64,000 nucleotides of DNA. Origin: Paenibacillus wynnii (GTDB lineage Bacteria; Bacillota; Bacilli; Paenibacillales; Paenibacillaceae). Made by a program: the position numbers and the translations under genes. The notes below the pieces were generated by a model. It did no database searches. It was not told the DNA's origin and was given only the letters and a program-made list of their open reading frames with translations. The stretch is taken from contig NZ_JAUSTK010000004.1 of the NCBI RefSeq assembly GCF_030812855.1, forward strand, positions 62,001 through 126,000. The letters are read 5' to 3'. Positions 54,361 through 62,556 of the stretch are shown here, in pieces (position 1 is the stretch's first letter; each line of letters opens with the position of its first letter).

Positions 54361-57300
54361 TTATCCCGGAAACAGAACCTCACCCATTCCTTGCTTGATC
54401 TTCACAATTTCTTCAAGTGTATTGGACAGCTCACCTGGAGGATAGGGTTTGGTTAAATACTTTTGGACAACGTTGTTCATTAAATCTTTATCCGATTTAT
54501 CCAAAGCCGAAGAGATTACGATCGGAATGTTCTCCGTTCTTGGATCTGTTTTCAACATTCGGATCAGATCCCAACCATCCAATTCTTCTCCAAGCATTAA
54601 ATCAACTACTATCGCAACAAATGAAGTTTTTAGAGCCTGATCATATGCTTTTTGCGGATGGTAATGATGGGTGACCCTAAAGCCTTTTGCTTTTAGCTCC
54701 TCTGACAAGAGCAGGGACAGACTGTAGTCATCTTCTACAATCATAACATTAGGTTTGGTTTCTTTGTCGCCGCCCCATTTGTTGGAGTCTTCCTCTTGCC
54801 CGTTTGCTTCAGCATGAAGAATGGGGATTCTGAACCAGACTGTGGTACCCTCACCCTCCACTGAATCTATACCGATGGTACCCTGCTGTTTATCAATAAT
54901 TTCTTTGCAGATCGCAAGTCCCAGACCTGTTCCACCGATTCTTTTGGATGCACTATTATCAATTCTTCTGAATTTTTGGAAAAGCTGGCTAATTTGATCT
55001 TGTGCAATACCCATCCCGGTGTCCTGTACTTGAACAACAATATGCCCCGGTTCATTATGCAGAAGCACTTTGACTTCGCTGCTGTTAGGCGAAAATTTGA
55101 TTGCGTTACTAAGAAGGTTCGTCAGAACCTGAACGATTTTATCCTTATCGACATCCACTTCAGCATTTTGAGCTTCATCGACCAGGAGAACCTGATGAGT
55201 ATCGCTCAGTTTATATTGATCAATAACACCCAATACGATTTCACTAAGATTGGCATGCTCTGTCAAATATTGCTGTTTACCCGACTCCATCCTCTGCAGA
55301 TCCAGAAAATCATTGATTAGATCGGTTAGTCTCTTCGCTTCCTTATGGATCGTCTCCAGATACTTCAATTGCTTCTCCGGCTTCATCGTTTTGGACAGCA
55401 GCAGTTCCGTAAAGCCTAACACACTCGATAACGGTGTCCGAAGCTCATGGCTAACTGTACTTACCAGCTCTGATTTCATCAAATCAAGCTCATACTCTCT
55501 GGTTATGTCCCGATGTACGAATAATGTACCAATACGGGTTGCACGGCGGAACACAGGAATAGCATACACATCAATATGCTTCACTGGTTTCGATCCAATA
55601 GAGTACTTCATGCTGCTAGATTCGACCGAATACTCGGAGATTGCTGTAAGGTAAAACAACTGAATATCCTTGGATTCCGTAGACTTTGAAGTAAAATGCT
55701 CCATCCATTGTTCCTTAGGAATCTGCGTTCCCTCGCTTGATAATCGGAAATCAAATATTTGGCGCAGGGTTTTATTGATATGAAGTATAGAACCCTCGGA
55801 GTCAACAAATTGAATTCCCTCGTTCACATTATTCACGATATCCTGATTCAATTTTCTTCCGTGTTCAATTTCTTCATACATAAATAACCGTTCTATTGCT
55901 AGAGCTACTCTATTCATCATCCCTTGAACCTCGTTGATCTCTTCCTTGGTGAAGGAATGTCCAACTCTACTTCCGCAGAAAACAGCCAAAATCTCATCCT
56001 TGGCATTCACAACAGTTGTATAGTAATCGTAACTGTACATTTCATCAGGTGAGATCCCCTGTTCGGAGGGGGTCGTTAGGCGCTTAATAATATATGATTT
56101 CTCTGATTGCAGACGAAATAACATTTCATTATTTTCATTTTCGATATAACGTTCAACACTTTCCTGAGGTATCCCTCTGACAGCTGCGATTTTATCTCTG
56201 ACTAGTAGAAAGAAACTGGAATCAAAGGAATAAAGCCTGTTCATGAACTGTATGAACTTATCCACAAACTCATGCTTGTCCAATGTGTAAGTAATTTCAT
56301 GGTTCAATTGATTGTTAAGCTCCAGCATCTTTTGAGTTCGTTGGGTATTCTTCAACGTATTGGCCAACTCTTGCTGAGCGCTCTTCATGGAGGTGATATC
56401 ATTAGCAATCAGGATGTATTGATACACGTTGCCATTCTCATCTAAGTAGGGCACTGCAGTCAGATGCAGCCATAGGAAAGATTCATCTTTGGTTAGGATT
56501 TGAACTTCATCGCTCCACACTCCGCCATTTCTTAATTTACGGAAGATCCGTTGCAATTGTACAGAAGAAATATTATTTACTTCAAATAATCTATACGTAT
56601 AACCGATAATTTCCGATTTCTTATACTGGGTATATTCGCTAAGATTATCATTGGCATGGGTAAATACCCCTTTATGTGTAAGTATCCCTACCGCAGACGA
56701 TTGATCCAGAGCCTTCATCATACTATTTATCTCGCTTAAGGAGTTTTGTAGTTTGGATTGCTGAGCTTGAAGCTCATCCTGCTGGGCATGAAGTTCTTCA
56801 TTCTGCATCATGAGCTCTTCTTCTTTATCCTGAATACTTCTAGCCATATCAAGAAAGGCATTATAGAGGCGACCGATCTCATCCTGACTATGAAGTTGAC
56901 TTAACAATATTTCTTCACCTGCTGCCAGAGAGTGGGTTGCTCCTTCCAGTAACAGAATGGGATTGATCAGATCCTTAATAATTCGCCAAGTGATCCAGGT
57001 GAAGAACAGCAGAACAAATGTGCTAAATAAGTACCCTATCCAAGTAAAATTGTTCGCCTTCTTCATGGAGTCCATAGCCATAGCATCTAGAGTGTGATCT
57101 GACTTCTGCTTGAATTCTTTGGTATAGAGGATAAAATTATTTACAACTTGAGAACTGCCGTCTTGAGAGAAGGCTCTCAAGCCTGTATAGTCATCAGCAT
57201 CGACCAAACGAATCACTTCTGGAAGGATATCTGTTTTATATTGGATATAGAATGCCTCAATATCATCTCTAAATTGCGCTTCCTCCGTTGACAAATCAAG

Positions 57301-57612
57301 CATTGAATAGGTGTTCATTAGTCCATTAAGCTTTTGAAGCTCTGCATTTAACAACTCTAATTCATTGTCACTCTTAAAAGCCGCATAACTTCTAGCACGG
57401 AAAATCACTTCTTTCAGTGTTTCAGCTAATACATCTATCGTATTCGTTTTGTTCTGTAAAACTTCCCTAGCCTCTTGTAACCGAGTCTGTTCTTTATTTA
57501 AATAAATGAAGGAACTCGATCCCAACAATATAATGATGGAGAATAAACTAATTATAATTCGAAGATATCTTGTTTTGATACTTGTGTTCATGCGTTTAGT
57601 CTTGTCTTTCAT
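54361..57612 (-). CDS. Hybrid sensor histidine kinase with PAS, GAF and receiver domains
   Basis: About 1083 residues. Membrane segments near 14-38 and 195-220 enclose an extracellular helical sensor. Then come HAMP, a coiled coil, a PAS domain (SAVGILTHKGVFTHANDNLSEYT), a GAF-like domain, a second PAS (NVNEGIQFVDSEGSILHIN), the H-box STVSHELRTPLSSVLGFTELL, ATPase boxes (LLSNAIKFSPNSSEV, DTGMGI, GTGLGLAICKEII) and a C-terminal receiver with Asp in VVDLMLGEELDG. The start overlaps the REC gene by 17 bases; GGAGGGG precedes it. It is the last gene of a three-gene signalling operon. Confidence 0.92.
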   Translation of the reverse strand: MKDKTKRMNTSIKTRYLRIIISLFSIIILLGSSSFIYLNKEQTRLQEAREVLQNKTNTIDVLAETLKEVIFRARSYAAFKSDNELELLNAELQKLNGLMNTYSMLDLSTEEAQFRDDIEAFYIQYKTDILPEVIRLVDADDYTGLRAFSQDGSSQVVNNFILYTKEFKQKSDHTLDAMAMDSMKKANNFTWIGYLFSTFVLLFFTWITWRIIKDLINPILLLEGATHSLAAGEEILLSQLHSQDEIGRLYNAFLDMARSIQDKEEELMMQNEELHAQQDELQAQQSKLQNSLSEINSMMKALDQSSAVGILTHKGVFTHANDNLSEYTQYKKSEIIGYTYRLFEVNNISSVQLQRIFRKLRNGGVWSDEVQILTKDESFLWLHLTAVPYLDENGNVYQYILIANDITSMKSAQQELANTLKNTQRTQKMLELNNQLNHEITYTLDKHEFVDKFIQFMNRLYSFDSSFFLLVRDKIAAVRGIPQESVERYIENENNEMLFRLQSEKSYIIKRLTTPSEQGISPDEMYSYDYYTTVVNAKDEILAVFCGSRVGHSFTKEEINEVQGMMNRVALAIERLFMYEEIEHGRKLNQDIVNNVNEGIQFVDSEGSILHINKTLRQIFDFRLSSEGTQIPKEQWMEHFTSKSTESKDIQLFYLTAISEYSVESSSMKYSIGSKPVKHIDVYAIPVFRRATRIGTLFVHRDITREYELDLMKSELVSTVSHELRTPLSSVLGFTELLLSKTMKPEKQLKYLETIHKEAKRLTDLINDFLDLQRMESGKQQYLTEHANLSEIVLGVIDQYKLSDTHQVLLVDEAQNAEVDVDKDKIVQVLTNLLSNAIKFSPNSSEVKVLLHNEPGHIVVQVQDTGMGIAQDQISQLFQKFRRIDNSASKRIGGTGLGLAICKEIIDKQQGTIGIDSVEGEGTTVWFRIPILHAEANGQEEDSNKWGGDKETKPNVMIVEDDYSLSLLLSEELKAKGFRVTHHYHPQKAYDQALKTSFVAIVVDLMLGEELDGWDLIRMLKTDPRTENIPIVISSALDKSDKDLMNNVVQKYLTKPYPPGELSNTLEEIVKIKQGMGEVLFPG

Positions 57613-57973
57613 CACTTAGGATCCCCTCCACAATCTGCAAGAGTTCCATAGGACTGAATGGTTTGGGCATAAAATAACGGGCGCCCGCCAAAATTGCTCT
57701 ATTGCGATCCATTTCCTGTGCTTTGGCAGTCAGCATCAATATGGGAGTAGCACTCTTCGTAGCCTCATCCAACTGACCCAGCACTTCAATTCCCGTCAAG
57801 ACCGGCATCATATAATCCAGGAGCACCAGACTGTAAGACTCCGTAGAAAGCTTTGCCAGCGCCTCTACACCATTTTCTGCGGTATGAATTTCTACACCCT
57901 CTAGCTCCTCCAGTGTATCCTCTATTAACATCCGCAGCACTTCTTCATCTTCAACAACAAGAACTTTCTGCAT
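57596..57973 (-). CDS. Single-domain response regulator
   Basis: A 125-residue receiver domain: VLVVEDEEVLRMLI, phospho-Asp in SLVLLDYMMPVLTG, Thr in MLTAKA and the Lys in FMPKPFSPMELLQ. It has no output domain, so it may shuttle phosphate between the hybrid kinase and the HPt protein encoded on either side. GGAGG precedes ATG 57973. It is the middle gene of the operon; the kinase overlaps its 3' end. Confidence 0.92.
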   Translation of the reverse strand: MQKVLVVEDEEVLRMLIEDTLEELEGVEIHTAENGVEALAKLSTESYSLVLLDYMMPVLTGIEVLGQLDEATKSATPILMLTAKAQEMDRNRAILAGARYFMPKPFSPMELLQIVEGILSDERQD

Positions 57974-58015
57974 TAAATACCTCCGCTGTAAAATCAAGTT
58001 ACCTAAGTAAGATAT

Positions 58016-59650
58016 CTAAAATAAAAATCTAAAGGCCAGACGCTCAATTCGAAGCAGCAGTTCCTTCATGTGGAATGGCTTGATGACATAGTCATCCGCT
58101 CCTGTTTGCAGTGCATGTATAATATCAGATTGATTCGTTCTGCCTGTCAGCATAATTACTAATATATTTACTGCAGGATAATCATTCCGTATTCGTTCCA
58201 ACACTTCAACACCGTCAAGATCCGGCATCACTCCGTCCAACAGGATGATATACTTCTCGTTTGCCGAATACCAATTCGAATTCAAAAAATCCAGACCGTT
58301 CGCATAACTGCTTATATTGACCTTGGCAATATTAGACGGTGTCCAGGTTGAGAATTGAGTGGTTACGATCCTGCGGATCAGTGCATCATCATCTACAATA
58401 ATCAAGTTTAGGACGGAATTTAATCGAAGCGCAGACAAATGATCAGTATACAGGATCGTCTGATTTCTTCCGACATATTTGCCGACATATAGAGCCTGAT
58501 CAGCTTCCTCTACTAATTTATCGGCATCCACATCAGGATTTATGATCTCTGTTATTCCGCTCGAGAAGGTCACTTGGAAAAATTCATTTTTGGCTTGGAA
58601 TTCCCTAGCAGAGAAGCGTTCCTGAATACGCTCAACAACCAGCTTTGCAGAGGATGCATCCGTATTAGGCAGAAATAAGGCAAACTCCTCTCCACCAAAT
58701 CGACAAAAAGTATCTTCTATACGTATGGAACTCTGAACGATTTCTGCAAACTTCTGCAGTACCTCATCACCAACAAGATGTCCATATGTATCATTTACTT
58801 TTTTGAAATAATCAAGATCAAGCAGCGCTAAAGAAAACTTCCGCTCTGTACGCTTGAAATCAGCGATCAGCTGTTTTAAGGTCTGATTGAAATGCTTGCG
58901 GTTAAAGGCACCCGTCAGCTCATCCACGATGATAGATTTCTGCCATTCCGTTTTAAGCTTAAAACGGTTTTTGATTAAGGTCAGGAATAGATCCATATCC
59001 ACCGGCTTTTTCACAAAATCCATTACACCCAGAGAATAAGCTTGCATTTGAAGCTTTTTGGAGAATTCACTGCTTATGATAATGATCGGAATATGCTCTT
59101 TGGTAGCCTTACCTACAATTTGATGCAAGACCTCAATCCCACTTTTATCGGGCAACAGAATATCAAGCAGGATCAGATCCGGCTTGCTCTCATAAAAAAC
59201 CTTCAATCCCCGTTCCGCAGATAAAGCAATGGTGACATAATAGGACTGCTTCTCCAATGACTCTTTGAAAAAAGCAACCAATTCCACATCATCATCTATC
59301 ATAAGTATTTCATATTTTGAATGGTCTGCATTGTTATCGGTTACTTGTTGCTGATTAACATGAAACAATATATCAGATGAGATATCCTCATTAAAAACAG
59401 GCAGGAATGGATACAAATATTCTCCCCACTCCTCTACGGACCAGCTTTTATCACTGCTTTCCGAGAAGAACAAGATGGTGCTCTCCGCTAATTTCTCCAC
59501 GTATTTCAACCCGACTGTTCCTGCAGTTCCTTTTAAATTATGTAAGAAACGGTATATATCCTTTTCCTCAATACCCGACTGTTCTGACCACTCCTGCAGA
59601 GTTTGTCTCGTCCGCTGCTCTATCAGATCCTTATATTTCCGCGTTGTCAT
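58016..59650 (-). CDS. HPt-REC-GGDEF-REC diguanylate cyclase
   Basis: 544 residues. The N-terminal HPt-like block FLHNLKGTAGTVGLKYVEKLA carries the phospho-accepting His. A receiver (ILMIDDDVELVAFF, LILLDILLPDKSG, FVKKPVDMD), a GGDEF domain (DELTGAFNRKHFNQTL, DLDYFKKVNDTYGH, FGGEEF) and a second receiver (LIIVDDDALIRRI, IILLDGVMPDLDG, YVIKPFHMK) follow. The position upstream of GGEEF reads RIED, the inhibitory RxxD site, unlike the large kinase-cyclase. ATG 59650 follows GGAGGG. It makes c-di-GMP and accepts phosphate, presumably from the hybrid kinase in the same operon. Confidence 0.92.
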   Translation of the reverse strand: MTTRKYKDLIEQRTRQTLQEWSEQSGIEEKDIYRFLHNLKGTAGTVGLKYVEKLAESTILFFSESSDKSWSVEEWGEYLYPFLPVFNEDISSDILFHVNQQQVTDNNADHSKYEILMIDDDVELVAFFKESLEKQSYYVTIALSAERGLKVFYESKPDLILLDILLPDKSGIEVLHQIVGKATKEHIPIIIISSEFSKKLQMQAYSLGVMDFVKKPVDMDLFLTLIKNRFKLKTEWQKSIIVDELTGAFNRKHFNQTLKQLIADFKRTERKFSLALLDLDYFKKVNDTYGHLVGDEVLQKFAEIVQSSIRIEDTFCRFGGEEFALFLPNTDASSAKLVVERIQERFSAREFQAKNEFFQVTFSSGITEIINPDVDADKLVEEADQALYVGKYVGRNQTILYTDHLSALRLNSVLNLIIVDDDALIRRIVTTQFSTWTPSNIAKVNISSYANGLDFLNSNWYSANEKYIILLDGVMPDLDGVEVLERIRNDYPAVNILVIMLTGRTNQSDIIHALQTGADDYVIKPFHMKELLLRIERLAFRFLF

Positions 59651-59756
59651 AGCAATCCCTCCGGTCATGTTGTCAACATTTTAGGTAACCACGTTTTTTA
59701 TATATTGTCAATTATTAAGTTTTGTCAATTCCTTACTTCTTCACACCTGTACATAC

Positions 59757-59793
59757 AAAAAAACGCGGACAGGTCACAAGGGAAACTGCCGCG
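59757..59793 (-). terminator. Intrinsic terminator of the map gene
   Basis: Minus strand: CGCGG-CAG pairing with CTG-CCGCG (59786-59793 with 59764-59772, one mismatch), long loop, then TTTTTTTG. It lies about 25 bases after the stop at 59817. Confidence 0.72.
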
Positions 59794-59816
59794 CTTGCAA
59801 AAAATACAAGTATTTA

Positions 59817-60563
59817 TTAAAGCTCTGTTAGTATAATCGTGCCCTCAGGAGTAATAGCTAAGGTGTGCTCATATTGGGCTGACAAACCACCGTCGATGGT
59901 ACGGGCTGTCCAGCCGTCTGCGTCAATGCGCGTCCGGAAGCTGCCTGTATTCAGCATGGGTTCAATGGTAAATACCATCCCTTCTTTGAGCCGCGGTCCT
60001 TTACCTGCCGGTCCGTAATGAGGAACCTGCGGTGCTTCATGCATTTCAGAGCCTATCCCGTGACCGATAAAATCACGAACCACCGAGTAGCCGTTAGACT
60101 CAGCATACACTTGGATCGCATGCGCGACATCGCCAATCCGGTTCCCGGCTACCGCTTGTTCGATTCCCTTAAATAAGGATTCCTTTGTCGTTTGAAGCAG
60201 CTTGGCAGCCGTATCGCTAATCGTTCCAATTCCATAGGACCAGGCGGAATCTGCCAACCAGCCATTCAGATTCACCACCATGTCGATAGTGACTATATCC
60301 CCTTCCTGAAGGGGTTCGTGTTTCGGAAATCCATGGCATATGACATCATTTACTGATGCACAAGTTGCATAAGGGTAGCCGTGATATCCCTTCTGCTCCT
60401 GAGTAGCTCCTTTAGAGAGTATAAAATTCTCTGCAAACTGGTCAATTTCCCAAGTTGAAATACCGGGTCTAAGCATCTTTTCTATTTGCCGGTGACATTC
60501 CGCAAGGATTTTACCAGCCGCCCGCATTTTTTCGATTTCCTCCATAGTTTTGATAATGATCAT
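59817..60563 (-). CDS. map: Type I methionine aminopeptidase
   Basis: A 248-residue metallopeptidase with the conserved metal ligands in GDIVTIDMVVNLNGWLADSAW (two Asp), IGHGIGSEMHEAPQVPHYG (His), FTIEPML (Glu) and QYEHTLAITPEG (Glu). It removes the initiator methionine from new proteins. ATG 60563 is preferred with AGAGGC upstream; 60587 is another option. It lies by itself, not in the usual ribosomal operon, so it is probably a second copy (MapB-like) rather than the essential one. That last point is inference. Confidence 0.92.
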   Translation of the reverse strand: MIIIKTMEEIEKMRAAGKILAECHRQIEKMLRPGISTWEIDQFAENFILSKGATQEQKGYHGYPYATCASVNDVICHGFPKHEPLQEGDIVTIDMVVNLNGWLADSAWSYGIGTISDTAAKLLQTTKESLFKGIEQAVAGNRIGDVAHAIQVYAESNGYSVVRDFIGHGIGSEMHEAPQVPHYGPAGKGPRLKEGMVFTIEPMLNTGSFRTRIDADGWTARTIDGGLSAQYEHTLAITPEGTIILTEL

Positions 60564-60704
60564 AAATTCGCCTCTTTTGCAGAACACATTATTTTTGATA
60601 ATGGCTCATGATTATGGTGTTAAACCCTTCACTACTCTTTATATTATGAAAGAAAACTAAGAAAAATCCAACTCAACAAAAACCATCCGTCACAAAACCT
60701 TTTG

Positions 60705-60733
60705 TTGAACCTTCTTATACCTTTTGCCATAAT
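60705..60733 (+). promoter_or_regulatory. Probable promoter of the ACT/UPF0210 operon
   Basis: TTGAAC (60705-60710), 17-base spacer, CATAAT (60728-60733), 66 bases upstream of the ACT gene start. Confidence 0.5.
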
Positions 60734-60799
60734 AGTTGAAATGGTCAATGCCATTGTAGGAAGTTGAAGAAAGAATATAGAAATAGGGAGGTTTACGGA

Positions 60800-61069
60800 G
60801 TGAAGGGGATCATTACTGTTTTAGGAAAAGACAAGGTGGGTATTATCGCCAAGGTATGTACGTATCTGGCCGAGCATCAGGTGAACATATTGGATATTTC
60901 TCAAACGATTGTTCAGGACTATTTTAATATGATGATGATTGTGGATATTTCCGGTGCAACCCAGCCATTTGAGAACATTGTCGAAGAGTTGCAGCAGGTA
61001 GGCGAAGCCATTGGTGTAGAGATTAAGCTCCAGCACGAAGATATTTTTAATATTATGCACCGAATTTAG
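60800..61069 (+). CDS. ACT domain protein (UPF0237)
   Basis: An 89-residue single ACT domain: GIITVLGKDKVGIIAKVCTYLAEHQVNILDISQTIVQDYFNMMMIVDIS. It is placed in the small-molecule-binding group near GcvR-type regulators. The GTG start with GGGAGG seven bases upstream gives the family length; a longer frame to 60764 is unlikely. It lies 53 bases before the UPF0210 gene and the two almost always occur together, so they probably work as one unit. Confidence 0.9.
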   Translation: MKGIITVLGKDKVGIIAKVCTYLAEHQVNILDISQTIVQDYFNMMMIVDISGATQPFENIVEELQQVGEAIGVEIKLQHEDIFNIMHRI

Positions 61070-61122
61070 AGTCGCGGCTATCGTTCATCAGCTAAAACTT
61101 GCCCAACTAGAGGAGGATTTCG

Positions 61123-62481
61123 ATGATTTCACTCGTGGAAGTACAGGAAACGAATAAAATGATCCGTGAAATGAATCTGGATGTACGTACCATCACCATG
61201 GGAATCAGCCTCATGGACTGTGCTCATACGGATATGCGCATCTTCAATCAAAATGTATACGACAAAATCACTAAATCAGCAGAGAAGCTGGTAAAAACCG
61301 GTGAGGATCTGGAACGGCAATTCGGTGTTCCCATTGTTAATAAACGGATTTCAGTAACGCCCATCGGTATTGCCGCAGGTGCAATTAAGACCGACACCTA
61401 TGTTCCTGTAGCTGAAATATTGGACAAGGCTGCGAAAGAAGTCGGCGTCAATTTTATTGGCGGATTCTCCGCACTTGTGCAAAAAGGCTGCACCAAAGGT
61501 GATCGAATTCTGATTGACAGTATCCCTGAAGCGTTAGCCGTTACCGAAAGAGTCTGTTCTTCCGTTAATGTTGGCTCCTCCCGCAGTGGAATCAATATGG
61601 ATGCTGTGAAGCTAATGGGGGATATCATTCTCCAGACAGCAATACGTACCAAAGACAGAAATTCAATCGGCTGCGCTAAGCTGGTAGTCTTTTGCAATGC
61701 GGTCGAGGACAATCCCTTTATGGCAGGTGCATTCCATGGTGTGGGCGAGCGGGAATGTGTAATTAATGTCGGAGTCAGCGGTCCCGGTGTAATTAAGCGG
61801 GCATTGGAGGAAGTAAAAGGGCAGGATTTCGAAACCTTGTGCGAGACGATCAAACGTACCGCCTTCAAGGTGACCCGCGTAGGACAACTTGTGGCTCAGG
61901 AAGCCTCCAAACGATTGGGCGTTCCCTTCGGAATCATTGATTTATCTCTAGCTCCTACACCGGAAATCGGGGATTCCATTGCCGAAATCTTCCAGGTCAT
62001 GGGCCTTGAAGAAGCAGGTGCTCCAGGAACCACAGCCGCTCTGGCTATCTTGAATGATAATGTGAAAAAAGGTGGCGTTATGGCTTCTTCCTATGTTGGA
62101 GGACTCAGCGGTGCATTCATTCCGGTCAGTGAAGATCATGGCATGATTCAGGCTGTTCAACGCGGTGCACTCACACTGGAGAAGCTCGAAGCGATGACTT
62201 GTGTATGCTCGGTAGGCTTGGATATGATCCCGATTCCAGGCAGTACTTCTAAAGAAACGATCTCCGGAATCATTGCCGATGAAGCAGCGATCGGAATGGT
62301 TAACAACAAAACAACTGCCGTACGCGTAATCCCGGTCATTGGTAAGGATGTAGGCGAAATGGTTGAGTTCGGCGGACTTCTGGGTTATGCTCCGGTGATG
62401 GCGGTTAACGGCTTCAACTGCGCGAATTTCATTAACAGAGGCGGACGTATCCCTGCTCCGATTCACAGCTTCAAGAATTAA
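61123..62481 (+). CDS. PFL family protein (UPF0210/DUF711)
   Basis: A 452-residue protein of the DUF711 family, related by fold to pyruvate formate-lyase: [52 protein letters not shown] and [22 protein letters not shown] are family blocks. The radical Gly motif of PFL is not evident, so it is not assigned as a glycyl radical enzyme. The reaction is unknown. AGAGGAGG precedes the ATG. It is coupled with the ACT protein upstream and ends in a terminator. Confidence 0.92.
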   Translation: MISLVEVQETNKMIREMNLDVRTITMGISLMDCAHTDMRIFNQNVYDKITKSAEKLVKTGEDLERQFGVPIVNKRISVTPIGIAAGAIKTDTYVPVAEILDKAAKEVGVNFIGGFSALVQKGCTKGDRILIDSIPEALAVTERVCSSVNVGSSRSGINMDAVKLMGDIILQTAIRTKDRNSIGCAKLVVFCNAVEDNPFMAGAFHGVGERECVINVGVSGPGVIKRALEEVKGQDFETLCETIKRTAFKVTRVGQLVAQEASKRLGVPFGIIDLSLAPTPEIGDSIAEIFQVMGLEEAGAPGTTAALAILNDNVKKGGVMASSYVGGLSGAFIPVSEDHGMIQAVQRGALTLEKLEAMTCVCSVGLDMIPIPGSTSKETISGIIADEAAIGMVNNKTTAVRVIPVIGKDVGEMVEFGGLLGYAPVMAVNGFNCANFINRGGRIPAPIHSFKN

Positions 62482-62495
62482 TTTAAGTGTTACAC

Positions 62496-62543
62496 AAGAA
62501 GAGCCACCTCAGCCTGTTATCAGGAGAGGCAGCTCTTCTTTTT
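62496..62543. terminator. Terminator after the UPF0210 gene
   Basis: 9-bp stem AAGAAGAGC/GCTCTTCTT (62496-62504 with 62532-62540), then TTT. It can serve both the plus-strand gene and the converging MFS gene. Confidence 0.8.
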
Positions 62544-62556
62544 AATTCAAAAAGTT

